A DNA stretch of 64,000 nucleotides, from positions 82,841 through 146,840 of the forward strand of contig NZ_CABVPL010000010.1 of NCBI RefSeq assembly GCF_902499045.1, written 5' to 3'. Source of the DNA: Burkholderia latens (GTDB lineage Bacteria > Pseudomonadota > Gammaproteobacteria > Burkholderiales > Burkholderiaceae). Positions 38,510 through 49,008 of the stretch are shown here, piece by piece. A model generated the notes under the pieces. The model was given only the letters and a program-made list of their open reading frames with translations, did no database searches and was not told where the DNA came from. A program made the translations under genes and the position numbers. Within the stretch, counting starts at the first letter, position 1, and each line of letters opens with the position of its first letter.

Positions 38510-40081
38510 TTACTTCTTCTTGCCCTTGCGCGCGGCGGCCTTCGGCGCCGCCTTCGCGGGAGCGGCCTTCGCCGCGCGGGCCGCCGGCTTCGCGACCACG
38601 TGCTTCCCGCCGCGCGACTTGCCGCCGACGGACAGGCTCGCACGCTCGATGTGCGCGCCGCCGGCCGACGTCGCGATTCGCTCCGGACCGGGCTCGGCCG
38701 GCACCGCACGGCCGACCGGCACGTGCAGCACGAGCGCCTGGCCCGGCATCGCCATGTCGCGATGCGTGCGGTTCCACGCCTTCAGCTGGCCGACCGACAC
38801 GCCGTAGCGGCCCGCCAGCGCGGCCATCGACTGCTTGCGGCGAACGCGGATCAGCATCTTGCGCGTGTCGGGCACGTCGGGCTCCATCGCGAGCACGCCG
38901 TTTTCCGCGACGTCCGCGCTGATGTCCTCGTCGTCGTCATCGCCGCGCGGCACGACGATCGTCGAGCCCGGCTTCAACCGCATGCCGGCCGGAATCTTGT
39001 TGACCGACATCAGCGTATCGGCGTCGACGCCGATCTTCTCCGCGATCGCGGCAGGACGCGCACGCTCGCTGACCGTGTAGGTGGTCCAAGACGACAGCTG
39101 GCCGCCGTACGCCTTCAGGTTCTTCTCGAACGCCGCCGCGTTGTCGAACGGCAGCAGGATCTGCGGCTCGGTCGCGCCGAGGATTACCGGCTTCGAGAAC
39201 GACGGGTTCAGCGAGCGGAACTCGTCGAGCGACAGGTTCGCGAGCTTCGCGGCCACCGCCACGTCGATGTCGCGCGACGTCGTGACCGTCACGAAATACG
39301 GGTGGTTCGGGATGTCCGGCAGCGCGAGGCCGAACTGCTGCGGATTCGCGATGATGTTCTTCACCGCCTGCAGCTTCGGCACGTAGTTGCGCGTCTCGTT
39401 CGGCATGCGCAGGTTCTGGTAGTCGGTCGGCAGGCCGGCCGCCTGGTTGCGCGCGATCGCGCGCTGCACGTTGCCCTCGCCCCAGTTGTATGCGGCGAGC
39501 GCCAGATACCAGTCGCCGAACATGTCATGCAGGCGCGACAGGTAGTCGAGCGCGGCGCTCGTCGACGCGAGCACGTCGCGGCGCTCGTCCTGCCACATGT
39601 TGCGCTTCAGATTGTAGGTGCGGCCCGTGCCCGGCATGAACTGCCACATGCCCGCGGCCTTCGCGACCGACAGCGCCTGCGGGTTGTACGCGGATTCGAT
39701 GAACGGCAGCAGCGCGAGCTCGGTCGGCATGTGGCGCGCCTCGAGCTCCTCGACGATGTGATACAGGTACTTCTGCGAGCGCTCGGTCATGCGCTGCACG
39801 TAATCGGGCCGCTGCGTGTACCACGTCGTCTGCATGTCGACGAGGTCGCTCTGCAGGTCGGGCATCTGGAAGCCGCGACGGATGCGCGCCCACAGATCGG
39901 AGTCGGCGCTCGTCAGGTCGCCGACCGATTGCTTGTCGACGTCGACGGTTTCTTTGGCGGTGGCTGATTTACGGAGGTAGGTGGACGTCGCCTGCGAATC
40001 GGCGGCGTTGTTGGCGACAGGAGCCTGGCTCGCACAAGCGGCGAGCAGCAGGACCACCATCGCACTCAATATAAGTCGCAT
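38510..40081 (-). CDS. mltD: membrane-bound lytic murein transglycosylase D with LysM domains
   Basis: A 523-aa lipoprotein (lipobox LLAACA, Cys16) with an SLT domain. The catalytic Glu is E129 in LALLPFIESAYNPQALS, followed by AAGMWQFMPGTGRTYNL and the AAYNWGEGNVQRAI motif. Two LysM-like peptidoglycan-binding modules follow: one about 340-385 (YTVSERARPAAIAEKIGVDADTLM) and one about 425-470 (RKQSMAALAGRYGVSVGQLKAWN). The C-terminus is a Lys/Ala-rich tail. It cleaves glycan strands to 1,6-anhydro-muropeptides during wall remodelling. Confidence 0.93.
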   Translation of the reverse strand: MRLILSAMVVLLLAACASQAPVANNAADSQATSTYLRKSATAKETVDVDKQSVGDLTSADSDLWARIRRGFQMPDLQSDLVDMQTTWYTQRPDYVQRMTERSQKYLYHIVEELEARHMPTELALLPFIESAYNPQALSVAKAAGMWQFMPGTGRTYNLKRNMWQDERRDVLASTSAALDYLSRLHDMFGDWYLALAAYNWGEGNVQRAIARNQAAGLPTDYQNLRMPNETRNYVPKLQAVKNIIANPQQFGLALPDIPNHPYFVTVTTSRDIDVAVAAKLANLSLDEFRSLNPSFSKPVILGATEPQILLPFDNAAAFEKNLKAYGGQLSSWTTYTVSERARPAAIAEKIGVDADTLMSVNKIPAGMRLKPGSTIVVPRGDDDDEDISADVAENGVLAMEPDVPDTRKMLIRVRRKQSMAALAGRYGVSVGQLKAWNRTHRDMAMPGQALVLHVPVGRAVPAEPGPERIATSAGGAHIERASLSVGGKSRGGKHVVAKPAARAAKAAPAKAAPKAAARKGKKK

Positions 40082-40232
40082 GAAAATCTCGGCTTCCGAC
40101 GGCTGGAAATTGCAGGCGATACTACGGAAGTGCGCGCTTCACGTCAATAAAAACACCGAAAACTCCGCGAAATCCTACATTTGCAGCAATTTTTACAGAG
40201 ACCACGTGAGGTTTGGAGTCCTCCGGAAAGCA

Positions 40233-41039
40233 TCATCGGAAACGATTTTTCCACTCGCGCATCAACGTGAATGCCGCCAGGCGGTCCGGCACCGTTTCGT
40301 GCAATTCGGCCTCGAGCGTCGCGTGAATCGCCGCGCTGTCCGAGCGCAGGAACGGGTTGACGGCGCGCTCGTGCGCGATCGTGGTCGGCAGCGTCGGCAC
40401 ACCGCGCGCGCGCAGTGCCTGCGCGTCGTCGCGCCACGCGGCGAGCGCCGGATTGCCGGGCTCGCACGCGAGCGCGAAGCGGATGTTCGACAGCGTGTAT
40501 TCGTGTGCGCAATGCACGCGCGTGTCGCCGGGCAGCGCCGCGAGCGCGTCGAGCGATCCGAGCATCTGCGCGGGCGTGCCTTCGAACAGGCGGCCGCAAC
40601 CGCACGAGAACAGCGTGTCGCCGCAGAACACGTGTGGCGTCGCGGCGCCGTGCCCGGCCGCCTGGAAATAGGCAATATGGCCGCGCGTATGGCCCGGCAC
40701 GTCGAGCACGTCGAATGCGAGCGCGGGTGCATCGAGCGTCACGCGATCGCCGCCCGCAAGCGGCCGCGTGACCACGCCGATCGCCTCGGCCGCCGGGCCG
40801 TAAACCGTGAGCGGCACATCGTCCGGTTGGCTATCGCGCAGTGCCGCGACACCGCCGACGTGGTCGGCGTGATGGTGCGTGAGTAAAATAGCGGTCAACC
40901 GCCAGCCGCGCTCCGCAAGAACACGGCGTACCGGAGCGGCTTCACCCGGGTCGACGGCGATCGCATCGCGGCCGTCGGAGACGAGCCAGATGTAGTTGTC
41001 TTCGAATGCCGGCACCGGCACGTATTCCAGCTCGTTCAT
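40233..41039 (-). CDS. gloB: hydroxyacylglutathione hydrolase (glyoxalase II)
   Basis: A 268-aa metallo-beta-lactamase-fold thioesterase, the second step of methylglyoxal detoxification (S-lactoylglutathione to lactate). The binuclear metal motif is [10 protein letters not shown]; the further ligands are in [29 protein letters not shown] and [11 protein letters not shown]. The start is the ATG at 41039 ([20 protein letters not shown]), the standard N-terminus. It is divergent from the methyltransferase gene with only 18 bases between the start codons. Confidence 0.95.
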   Translation of the reverse strand: MNELEYVPVPAFEDNYIWLVSDGRDAIAVDPGEAAPVRRVLAERGWRLTAILLTHHHADHVGGVAALRDSQPDDVPLTVYGPAAEAIGVVTRPLAGGDRVTLDAPALAFDVLDVPGHTRGHIAYFQAAGHGAATPHVFCGDTLFSCGCGRLFEGTPAQMLGSLDALAALPGDTRVHCAHEYTLSNIRFALACEPGNPALAAWRDDAQALRARGVPTLPTTIAHERAVNPFLRSDSAAIHATLEAELHETVPDRLAAFTLMREWKNRFR

Positions 41040-41057
41040 GGGCGCGCAATCATCGTT

Positions 41058-41870
41058 ATGTCCGATCGTCAAATTATAGACTGGCCCGCCTGGACCGACT
41101 CGCCGCCCGGCCGCTACGTGCTGGGCTGGGAGCAGGCCCAGCTCGACCGGATCGTGTCCGACGTGTTCGGCTTTCACGCGCTGCAGCTCGGCTTGCCGCA
41201 GCTCGATGCGCTGCGCGAGAACCGCATGCCGTATCGCGGCCTCGTGCTCGATCCGGCGAGCGGCGCGAGCGCGCCGTATCGGTATCCATGGGCGCGCGAC
41301 GCGCACGCCGGCGAGCATGCGCCGGCCGATCGCAGCACGACGTGGTGCGACCTGCTCGACCTGCCGTTCGAGTCGCAGAGCGTCGACCTGATCGTGATGC
41401 CGCACACGCTCGAATTCACGTCCGACCCTCACCGTCTGCTGCGCGAGGCCGAGCGCGTGCTGATGCCGGAAGGCCAGCTCGTGATCACCGGCTTCAATTC
41501 GCTGAGCCTGTGGGGAATGCGGCAATCGTTCGGGCGCATGGCGAACCGCCCGTTCGTGCCGGCCGCGCGCGACCAGATCGCGTTCATCCGGCTGAAGGAC
41601 TGGATCAAGCTGCTCGGCTTCGATCTCGAGCGCGGCCGCTTCGGCTGCTACCGGCCGCCGCTCGTCACCGACAAATGGCTTGCCCGCTACGGCTTCATGG
41701 AAGCCGCCGGCGACCGCTGGTGGCCGATTTTCGGCGCCGTTTACATGGTGACGGCCGTCAAGCGCGTGCGCGGCATGCGCCTCGTCGGCCCCATCCGGAT
41801 GAAGAAACCCGTGCTCGCCCCGGGCCTGACGCCGGCCGCCACCCCGACCACCCATCAAGAAAGTTCATGA
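41058..41870 (+). CDS. SAM-dependent methyltransferase
   Basis: A 270-aa protein of the class I methyltransferase fold. The centre reads [22 protein letters not shown], then [23 protein letters not shown]. This is the methyltransf_11 pattern (motif II/III: post-beta4 acidic loop and LxPGG-like turn), while the usual glycine-rich SAM loop is poorly conserved. Its place before rnhA and dnaQ, opposite gloB, is common in beta- and gammaproteobacteria (YafS-like). Its stop overlaps the rnhA start by 4 bases. The substrate is unknown. Confidence 0.85.
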   Translation: MSDRQIIDWPAWTDSPPGRYVLGWEQAQLDRIVSDVFGFHALQLGLPQLDALRENRMPYRGLVLDPASGASAPYRYPWARDAHAGEHAPADRSTTWCDLLDLPFESQSVDLIVMPHTLEFTSDPHRLLREAERVLMPEGQLVITGFNSLSLWGMRQSFGRMANRPFVPAARDQIAFIRLKDWIKLLGFDLERGRFGCYRPPLVTDKWLARYGFMEAAGDRWWPIFGAVYMVTAVKRVRGMRLVGPIRMKKPVLAPGLTPAATPTTHQESS

Positions 41871-42310
41871 CCACCGACACCATCGACATCTACACCGACG
41901 GCGCCTGCAAGGGCAACCCCGGCCCCGGCGGCTGGGGCGCACTGCTGCGCTACGGCGACCGCGAAAAGGAGCTGTTCGGCGGCGAGCCCAACACGACCAA
42001 CAACCGCATGGAACTGATGGGCGTGATCGCCGCGCTCGAGGCGCTGAAGCGGCCGTGCCGCGTGATCGTCCATACCGACTCGCAGTACGTGCAGAAAGGC
42101 ATCAGCGAGTGGATCCATGGCTGGAAGAAAAAAGGCTGGGTCACCGCGGCGAAAACGCCGGTGAAGAACGCCGACCTGTGGAAGCGGCTCGATGCGCTCG
42201 TGGTGCAGCACGACGTCGAATGGCGCTGGGTGAAGGGCCACGCGGGCCACCCCGAAAACGAACGCGCCGACGCGCTCGCGAATCGCGGCGTCGAATCGCT
42301 CGCGGCCTGA
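41867..42310 (+). CDS. rnhA: ribonuclease HI
   Basis: A 147-aa RNase H, degrading RNA in RNA-DNA hybrids. The catalytic acids are seen in [20 protein letters not shown], in [16 protein letters not shown], in [14 protein letters not shown] and in the C-terminal [15 protein letters not shown]. The basic protrusion ([22 protein letters not shown]) is of the E. coli type. It is translationally coupled to the preceding methyltransferase gene. Confidence 0.97.
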   Translation: MTTDTIDIYTDGACKGNPGPGGWGALLRYGDREKELFGGEPNTTNNRMELMGVIAALEALKRPCRVIVHTDSQYVQKGISEWIHGWKKKGWVTAAKTPVKNADLWKRLDALVVQHDVEWRWVKGHAGHPENERADALANRGVESLAA

Positions 42311-42360
42311 ACCCGCGCCGCCCTCCTCTCTTTTCCGATTTATCCGCCGATTTATCCGAC

Positions 42361-43095
42361 ATGCGCCAGATCATTCTCGATACTGAAACCACCGGCCTGA
42401 ACCCCCGCACGGGCGACCGCCTGATCGAAATCGGCTGCGTCGAGCTGCTGAACCGGCGGCTCACCGGCAACAACCTGCACATCTACGTGAATCCGGAGCG
42501 CGACAGCGATCCGGGCGCGCTGGCCGTGCACGGCCTCACGACCGAGTTCCTGAGCGACAAGCCGAAGTTCGCGGAAGTCGTCGACCAGATCCGCGACTTC
42601 GTGAAGGGCGCCGAGCTGATCATCCACAACGCGCCGTTCGATCTCGGGTTTCTCGACGCCGAATTCGCGCGGCTCGGCCTGCCGCCCTTCACCGAGCATT
42701 GCGGCGGCGTGATCGACACGCTGGTGCAGGCCAAGCAGATGTTCCCCGGCAAGCGCAATTCGCTCGACGCGCTGTGCGACCGCTTCGGCATCAGCAACGC
42801 GCACCGTACGCTGCACGGCGCGCTGCTCGACTCGGAGCTGCTCGCCGAAGTCTATCTCGCGATGACGCGCGGCCAGGACAGCCTGGTCATCGACATGCTC
42901 GACGACGTCGGCGCCGAAGGCGGCGCGGCCAACGGCCAGCGCGTGTCGCTCGCGGCGCTCGACCTGCCCGTGATCGCGGCCAGCGACGACGAGCTGGCCG
43001 CGCACCAGACACAGCTCGACGAACTCGACAAGTCGGTCAAGGGCACCTGCGTGTGGCGCCAGACCGCCGACGCGGACACCGCGCAGGCCGCCTGA
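42361..43095 (+). CDS. dnaQ: DNA polymerase III epsilon subunit (3'-5' proofreading exonuclease)
   Basis: A 244-aa DEDDh exonuclease. The Exo I motif is LDTETTGLNP, Exo II is IIHNAPFDLGFLDAEF and Exo III is AHRTLHGALLDSELLAEVY with the catalytic His. The C-terminal 60 residues form the tail that binds the alpha subunit. It gives proofreading within the replicase. It is 50 bases downstream of rnhA on the same strand, the classic rnhA-dnaQ pair. Confidence 0.97.
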   Translation: MRQIILDTETTGLNPRTGDRLIEIGCVELLNRRLTGNNLHIYVNPERDSDPGALAVHGLTTEFLSDKPKFAEVVDQIRDFVKGAELIIHNAPFDLGFLDAEFARLGLPPFTEHCGGVIDTLVQAKQMFPGKRNSLDALCDRFGISNAHRTLHGALLDSELLAEVYLAMTRGQDSLVIDMLDDVGAEGGAANGQRVSLAALDLPVIAASDDELAAHQTQLDELDKSVKGTCVWRQTADADTAQAA

Positions 43096-43129
43096 CGCGG
43101 CAGCCGCCCCGCCGCGCGTGCGGCTGCGC

Positions 43130-43609
<480 letters not shown>

Positions 43610-44001
43610 GTCGCCTGTTTCAACATTCAATCTCTGTCTATTCGATTTCGCAAGACATCCGTCCGCGCGTCGCGGGCCGGTGCGTCGAGCGAAATCGCTA
43701 ATCACAGGAAAGCCCGCCCGACAGGCCCGCTTTTCTCGTTTCGCTGCCCCTCCGGGGCGCTTGCCGGCACGCAGCACATCGTCCGCACCGGCATTCCGCC
43801 GCTCGCATCACGCGGCCCATTCTTCATGAGCGCACCGTCGCGACGGCCCATCGGGCCCGCGTCGAAGCAGTCCCTTCCGGCTTCTTACCGCCCTGTGCAG
43901 TAAACGCTTAAAGGCCTGCCCCGACGCGCAGCACACGACCGCGCGCTTACCGGCAAACCGTGTCGGACGGCTCGCCCGTTCCGGCGCAGTCAAAGGAGTG
44001 C
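43610..44001 (+). promoter_or_regulatory. long proP leader with candidate hairpins
   Basis: About 390 bases separate the promoter from the proP start, without any supported gene. Within it, aaagcccgcc and its partial complement ending in gcttttctcgttt (about 43710-43742) form an attenuator-like hairpin with a T-rich end, and gcccctccggggc (about 43746-43758) forms a second. This may be an attenuated or osmotically regulated leader; no known riboswitch class is recognised. Confidence 0.35.
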
Positions 44002-45486
44002 ATGACCTTGACCGCAACACACGTCAGCCCGACCGCTGCTTCTTCCACCTCGTCGTCCGGCGCAACCACGCTCGCCGCGGACGACATCACCGTCGTCGAC
44101 CAGAGCCTGCTCAAGCGCGCGGTCAGCGCGATGGCCATCGGCAATGCGATGGAATGGTTCGACTTCGGCGTCTACAGCTATATCGCCGTCACGCTCGGCA
44201 AGGTGTTCTTCCCGTCGAGCAGCCCGTCCGCGCAGCTGCTCGCCACGTTCGGCACGTTCGCGGCCGCGTTCCTCGTGCGCCCGCTCGGCGGCATGGTGTT
44301 CGGCCCGCTCGGCGACCGCATCGGCCGCCAGCGCGTGCTCGCCGCGACGATGATCATGATGGCCGTCGGCACCTTCGCGATCGGCATGATCCCGAGCTAC
44401 GCGTCGATCGGCATCATGGCGCCGGTCCTGCTGCTCGTCGCCCGCCTCGTGCAGGGCTTCTCCACCGGCGGCGAATACGGCGGCGCAGCCACCTTCATCG
44501 CCGAGTTCTCGACCGACAAGCGCCGCGGCTTCATGGGCAGCTTCCTGGAGTTCGGCACGCTGATCGGCTACGTGATGGGTGCGGGTGTCGTCGCGCTGCT
44601 GACCGCGTCGCTGTCGGAAGAAGCGCTGCTGTCGTGGGGCTGGCGCGTGCCGTTCCTGATCGCGGGCCCGCTCGGCCTGATCGGTCTGTACATCCGGATG
44701 AAGCTCGAGGAAACGCCGGCGTTCAAGCGCCAGGCGGAGGAACGCGAAGCGCAGGACAAGACCGTGCCGAAGGCGCGCTTCCGCGAAACGCTGATGCGCA
44801 ACTGGCGCGCGCTGCTGCTCTGCGTCGGTCTCGTGCTGATCTTCAACGTGACCGACTACATGGTGCTGTCTTATCTGCCGAGCTTCATGTCGTCGACGCT
44901 GCACTTCGACGAATCGCACAGCCTCGTGCTGGTGCTGATCGTGATGGTGCTGATGATGCCGCTGACGCTCGCCGCCGGCCGCCTGTCCGACAAGATCGGC
45001 CGCAAGCCCGTGATGCTGGCCGGCTGCGTCGGCCTGCTCGTGCTGTCGATCCCGTCGCTGCTGCTGATCCATGCGGGCACCACCGCGTCGGTGTTCGGCG
45101 GGTTGCTGATCCTCGGTGTGCTGCTGTCGTGCTTCACCGGCGTGATGCCGTCTGCGCTGCCGGCGCTGTTCCCGACCGAGATCCGCTACGGCGCGCTCGC
45201 GATCGGCTTCAACGTGTCGGTGTCGCTGTTCGGCGGCACGACGCCGCTCGTCACCGCGTGGCTCGTCGACGTGACCCATAACCTGATGATGCCCGCGTAC
45301 TACATGATGGGCGCCGCCGTGATCGGCATCGTGTCGGTCGTCGCGCTCGCCGAAACCGCGCGCCAGCCGCTCAAGGGTTCGCCGCCGGCCGTCGCGACGC
45401 ACCGCGAAGCCCACCAGCTGGTACGCGCGCTGCGCGACGAAGAAGACAACGAGGTCTACGGCGTGGTGTCGACCGCACGCGCGTGA
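44002..45486 (+). CDS. proP: ProP-type MFS transporter (proline/glycine betaine:H+ symporter family)
   Basis: A 494-aa metabolite:H+ symporter. The family signature AMAIGNAMEWFDFGVYSYIAVTLGKVFFP opens helix 1. FGPLGDRIGRQRVL (motif A) and LVQGFSTGGEYGGAATFIAEF follow, with 12 helices overall. A short acidic C-terminus (LRDEEDNEVYG) is present, but without the long coiled coil of E. coli ProP. ProP takes up compatible solutes under osmotic stress; related proteins carry other carboxylates. The ATG at 44002 is preceded by aaaggag. A strong terminator follows. Confidence 0.82.
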   Translation: MTLTATHVSPTAASSTSSSGATTLAADDITVVDQSLLKRAVSAMAIGNAMEWFDFGVYSYIAVTLGKVFFPSSSPSAQLLATFGTFAAAFLVRPLGGMVFGPLGDRIGRQRVLAATMIMMAVGTFAIGMIPSYASIGIMAPVLLLVARLVQGFSTGGEYGGAATFIAEFSTDKRRGFMGSFLEFGTLIGYVMGAGVVALLTASLSEEALLSWGWRVPFLIAGPLGLIGLYIRMKLEETPAFKRQAEEREAQDKTVPKARFRETLMRNWRALLLCVGLVLIFNVTDYMVLSYLPSFMSSTLHFDESHSLVLVLIVMVLMMPLTLAAGRLSDKIGRKPVMLAGCVGLLVLSIPSLLLIHAGTTASVFGGLLILGVLLSCFTGVMPSALPALFPTEIRYGALAIGFNVSVSLFGGTTPLVTAWLVDVTHNLMMPAYYMMGAAVIGIVSVVALAETARQPLKGSPPAVATHREAHQLVRALRDEEDNEVYGVVSTARA

Positions 45487-45511
45487 GCGCGATCCGCTCG
45501 TCCATGAAAAA

Positions 45512-45582
45512 GCCCCGGCCGAAGCCGGGGCCCGATCGAATCCGATCCGCCCGACCGGCTTGCGCCGGCCGGGCTTTTTTTC
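45512..45582 (+). terminator. double hairpin terminator of proP
   Basis: A perfect 8-bp stem (gccccggc, 45512-45519/45524-45531) precedes a second 11-bp stem with one mismatch (45549-45559/45564-45574) that runs straight into eight Ts (45575-45582). The second is a strong intrinsic terminator. Confidence 0.9.
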
Positions 45583-45603
45583 ACCTGTCGGACGAATGCG
45601 CGC

Positions 45604-45801
45604 TCATGCGTGCGCTTCGCAGTGGCGGCAGAAAATCAGTGCGCGGGAGCGCGACACCGCGGCCTGCGCGCCGCGCGCGGCGACGATCAGCCCGACCTGG
45701 CCGAGATTGAAGTCGCGCTCGACCATCAACTGCGTCAACGCGGCAAGCGGCAACACGACGGACGGGTGGTACAGACTCGATTCGATCAGCGCTCTCATCA
45801 T
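45604..45801 (-). CDS. small hypothetical protein
   Basis: A 65-aa protein, MMRALIESSLYHPSVVLPLAAL onward, ending SRALIFCRHCEAHA with a CxxC pair. It is mixed helical without a clear membrane span. Two adjacent ATGs (45801, 45798) follow the Shine-Dalgarno ggag, which fixes the start here rather than at 45885. It converges on the proP terminator. No family recognised. The stretch 45802-46143 beyond it holds no supportable gene. Confidence 0.5.
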   Translation of the reverse strand: MMRALIESSLYHPSVVLPLAALTQLMVERDFNLGQVGLIVAARGAQAAVSRSRALIFCRHCEAHA

Positions 45802-46143
45802 CGGCTCCATCAGGCAATGCGTATTCGATGGAGTGGATTCTAGGGACCGGCTGCATCCGGATAAACGGCGCGAATGCGAAGTCACTTGTCAGCGCGCGAG
45901 AACAATCGGCCGGTGCTTGCCGGACGGGGCTGAGCGGGCGGCCGCGCGCCGCGCGCGCTTCGGACCGGCGATCCGACGGGGTTTGCGGCCCGCCGCGCCG
46001 GCCGCAACGCGCGGACGGAGGCACGCGACTGAATGGCAGTCACGGCGATCCATACGGAATCGCCGAACGGTCGGGTGATGCCGCCGGGCTGCCGATTCAC
46101 GCCGCGCCGCCCGCCGCGTCATGCCGGCGCAAACATCCCCGCG

Positions 46144-46773
46144 TCAGACGAGCGGCGTCTCGACGAATGCCGGCAGCGCCTCCGCACGCGCGGAATGCGC
46201 GGCAAGCGCCGGATAACGGGCCGGATCGATGCGCGCGAGCGCCGGGTAGTCGGCGGCGACGAACTGCGTGAAGCGCCACGCGACCGCGACGGTCACGTCG
46301 GACTGCAGCAGCCGCGCGCCGCCAAGCCAGCCGTTCGCAGCCGCGACGAGCGGCTCGAGCTCGCCATAGGCGGCCTCGAGCTGGCTCAGCACACGCTCGA
46401 GCCACGGCGCATGCAGCTTGTCGGCCGGCCGCAAAGCGTGCTCGTACACGACCTGCACCGTCTTCTCCGCGGCCGCCAGCGCGAAGCCGACCGGCACGAG
46501 CGTGCGCAGCCGTGCATCGGCGGCGTCGGGCAGCAGCCGCCGCGCCGGTGCGACGCAATGGTCGAGATAGTCGACGATCAGCGACGAATCGATCAGCGTC
46601 GCGCCGTCGTCGGTCACGAGCGTCGGCGCCTTCACGACCGGATTGAACGTCTGGAACTGCTCGAAGTGCCGGAACACCGACACCGACTCGTGTTCGAACG
46701 GCAGGTCGAGCAGCTTCGCCGAAATGGCGACACGGCGCACGAACGGGGAATCCAGCATGCCGATCAGCTTCAT
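46144..46773 (-). CDS. glutathione S-transferase family protein
   Basis: A 209-aa cytosolic GST. The N-terminal thioredoxin-like domain reads MKLIGMLDSPFVRRVAISAKLLDLPFEH, with the Ser of DSPFVRR in the position of the glutathione-activating residue. The conserved cis-Pro is in NPVVKAPTLV and the gamma-Glu-binding motif in LIDSSLIVDYLD. The C-terminal helical domain includes LLQSDVTVAVAWRF (N-capping box region). The start at 46773 matches the family. Its substrate is not known. Divergent from the PHA depolymerase gene. Confidence 0.88.
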   Translation of the reverse strand: MKLIGMLDSPFVRRVAISAKLLDLPFEHESVSVFRHFEQFQTFNPVVKAPTLVTDDGATLIDSSLIVDYLDHCVAPARRLLPDAADARLRTLVPVGFALAAAEKTVQVVYEHALRPADKLHAPWLERVLSQLEAAYGELEPLVAAANGWLGGARLLQSDVTVAVAWRFTQFVAADYPALARIDPARYPALAAHSARAEALPAFVETPLV

Positions 46774-46954
46774 CGCAAACGCTCCGCTTGGATGGATGTG
46801 AGGGAACAGGACCGATGACTGTAGCAGCGCAGCGTGCGGCCGCCTAGCGCGTCGCATGCTTCACGTGCATCCGCCAGTGGCGTTTCCGATACTCCGCTGC
46901 GCGGCCGCAGTGACCATAATGCAGATTCACGCCCCTTCCGCCCCAAGGTTCGCC

Positions 46955-48178
46955 ATGTGGTATGCCGTCGTCGAGCAGCAGCGGGAATGGATGCGCGCCT
47001 GGCGCGCGGCGACGCGTCACGCGTTCGACGTCTGGCCCGCCGCGACGTTGCCGCACGCTGCGTCGTCGTGCTATGACGACCTGTTCGAGCCGCTGCTCGG
47101 GCCGGCCGTCGGGCCGCCGCGCTTCGAGATCCGGCGGCCGGCCGTCGACGAGCAGGTCGTCGCGCACACGCCGTTCTGCCAGTTGCGGCGCTTCGCGCGC
47201 GACGGCGCGCCGCGCACGGTGCTGCTGTGCGCGCCGCTCGCCGGGCACGCGGCCGTGATGATGCGGGAGACGGTCGAGGCGCTGCTCGCCGACGGCGACG
47301 TGTGCGTGACCGACTGGGTCAATGCGCGCGACGTGCCGCTCGCGGCCGGCCGCTTCGGGCTCGACGAGTACGTGGCGGCGCTCGACGGCTTCGTCGATGC
47401 GCTCGTGCACGACGGCCGGCCGCTGCACGTCGTCGCGGTGTGCCAGGCGACGGTTCCCGCACTGGGTGCGCTCGCGCTGCGCGCGGCGCGCGGCCTGCCG
47501 CCGCCCGCCAGCATCACGCTGATCGGCGGCCCGCTCGACGCGCGCGTCAATCCGACCGCGCTCGGCACCACCGCCGCGTCGCGCTCGCTCGCGTGGTGCC
47601 GCCGCCACCTGATCGACATCGTGCCGCCCGGCTTCCCGGGCCAGGGCCGCCACGTGTTCCCGACCTATCTTCAGCAAGGCGAGATCGCGCTGCTGTACCC
47701 GCAGCGATTCCTTGCCCTGATCGAGGACTATGCGCGCGCCGCGACGCATTTCGACCTGACGGCGCTGACGGACGCGCGCCGCGCGCTGCGCGAATACACG
47801 GCGCTGCTCGACATGCCGGCCGAGTATTTCCTGGATACCGTCGATATCGTGTTCCAGCGGATGTGCCTGGCGAACGGCACGTGGGACGTGCGCGGACAGC
47901 GCGTGGCGCCCGCCGCGCTGCGCGGCGTCGCGCTGCTGACCATCGAAGGCGGCTGCGATGCGGTGACGGGCGCCGGCCAGACCCATGCGGCGCTCGACAT
48001 GTGCGGCGGGCTCACGGCCGGCGAACGCCACCGCGTCGATATCGACGATTGCGATCACTACGGGCTGTTCACCGGCGATCGCTGGCGCGCCGACGTCCAT
48101 CCGGTGCTGCAGCGCGGCTTCGCGCACGCGGAAGCCGAGCAGCCGCGCACGCGCCGGCGCCGGGTCAGGCGGACGTGA
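46955..48178 (+). CDS. phaZ: intracellular polyhydroxyalkanoate depolymerase
   Basis: A 407-aa alpha/beta hydrolase of the intracellular PHA depolymerase family, mobilising stored polyhydroxybutyrate. The nucleophile is a Cys instead of the usual Ser: VVAVCQATVPALG (C163), as known for Ralstonia PhaZ. The oxyanion/early strand region is LLCAPLAGHAAVMMRETVEALL and DVCVTDWVNARDVPL; the late His region is DDCDHYGLFTGDRW. The start at 46955 (MWYAVVEQQ) has aagg upstream; an ATG at 46919 is an alternative. Its 3' end overlaps the convergent next gene by 14 bases. Confidence 0.88.
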   Translation: MWYAVVEQQREWMRAWRAATRHAFDVWPAATLPHAASSCYDDLFEPLLGPAVGPPRFEIRRPAVDEQVVAHTPFCQLRRFARDGAPRTVLLCAPLAGHAAVMMRETVEALLADGDVCVTDWVNARDVPLAAGRFGLDEYVAALDGFVDALVHDGRPLHVVAVCQATVPALGALALRAARGLPPPASITLIGGPLDARVNPTALGTTAASRSLAWCRRHLIDIVPPGFPGQGRHVFPTYLQQGEIALLYPQRFLALIEDYARAATHFDLTALTDARRALREYTALLDMPAEYFLDTVDIVFQRMCLANGTWDVRGQRVAPAALRGVALLTIEGGCDAVTGAGQTHAALDMCGGLTAGERHRVDIDDCDHYGLFTGDRWRADVHPVLQRGFAHAEAEQPRTRRRRVRRT

Positions 48179-48836
48179 GGCCGTCGTCGTCCGGTGCGCG
48201 GGCCGCATCGAGCAGCGCGCGGACTTCGTCGTCGCTCGTCTGGTCGAAACGCGCGTAGAACTGGCTGATCCCGAAGAACGGCATCGGCTCCGACACGGTC
48301 ACGAACGCGTCGACCAGTTCATCGAACGCATGCCGTGCACTGGCCGGCGCGACGGGCGCGGCGGCGATAATCCGCGCCGGATGGCGTTCGCGCAGCGCCT
48401 GCAGCGCGACGCGCATCGACGCGCCGGTGGCGACGCCGTCGTCGACGACGATCGCGATCCTGCCGTCGACCGGCAGCGGCGGCCGCGTGCCGCGATACAG
48501 CGCGTCGCGGCGCTGAAGTTCGGCGGTTTCGCGCGCGATCACATCGGCGAGCTGCGCATCGGTCACGCCCATCGAGCGGATCGCCGCATGCTGCAGATGA
48601 ATCGCCCCGCCGCTCGCGATCGCGCCGATCGCGAATTCGGGATCGAACGGCATTGCGAGCTTGCGCACGACCAGCACGTCGAGCGGCGCGAGCAGCCCGA
48701 TCGCGATCGGATACGCAACCGGCACGCCGCCGCGCGGCAGCGCGAGCACGACGACGTCGCGCCGCCCCGCAAAGTCCGGCAGCACGCCGGCCAGCCGCCG
48801 GCCCGCGTCGGCGCGATCGGCAAAATACTCGGTCAC
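48165..48836 (-). CDS. phosphoribosyltransferase domain protein
   Basis: A 223-aa type I phosphoribosyltransferase-fold protein. The PRPP-binding loop is RIAIVVDDGVATGASMRVALQALR. The N-terminus reads VTEYFADRADAGRRLAG, followed by VVVLALPRGGVPVAYPIA and DVLVVRKLAMPFDPEFAIGAI. This pattern belongs to uncharacterised PRTase proteins often found near dienelactone-hydrolase genes. The GTG at 48836 is chosen because gggag lies six bases before it. The base acceptor is unknown. Confidence 0.82.
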   Translation of the reverse strand: MTEYFADRADAGRRLAGVLPDFAGRRDVVVLALPRGGVPVAYPIAIGLLAPLDVLVVRKLAMPFDPEFAIGAIASGGAIHLQHAAIRSMGVTDAQLADVIARETAELQRRDALYRGTRPPLPVDGRIAIVVDDGVATGASMRVALQALRERHPARIIAAAPVAPASARHAFDELVDAFVTVSEPMPFFGISQFYARFDQTSDDEVRALLDAARAPDDDGLTSA

Positions 48837-49008
48837 GATCGGCTCCCTGCGATGCGCCGGATGCGCGACATGCGCGCCGGCGCCCGTCCAACGAGCATGG
48901 TTCATCGGCCGCGCCGATGCAAGCAGGGTCAAACCGGCGTGGCCGGTATGCCGATAACGGATTATTGCGAAGAAATCGGACGGGCAGCAGTCGTCCGCGC
49001 GCGACCGG

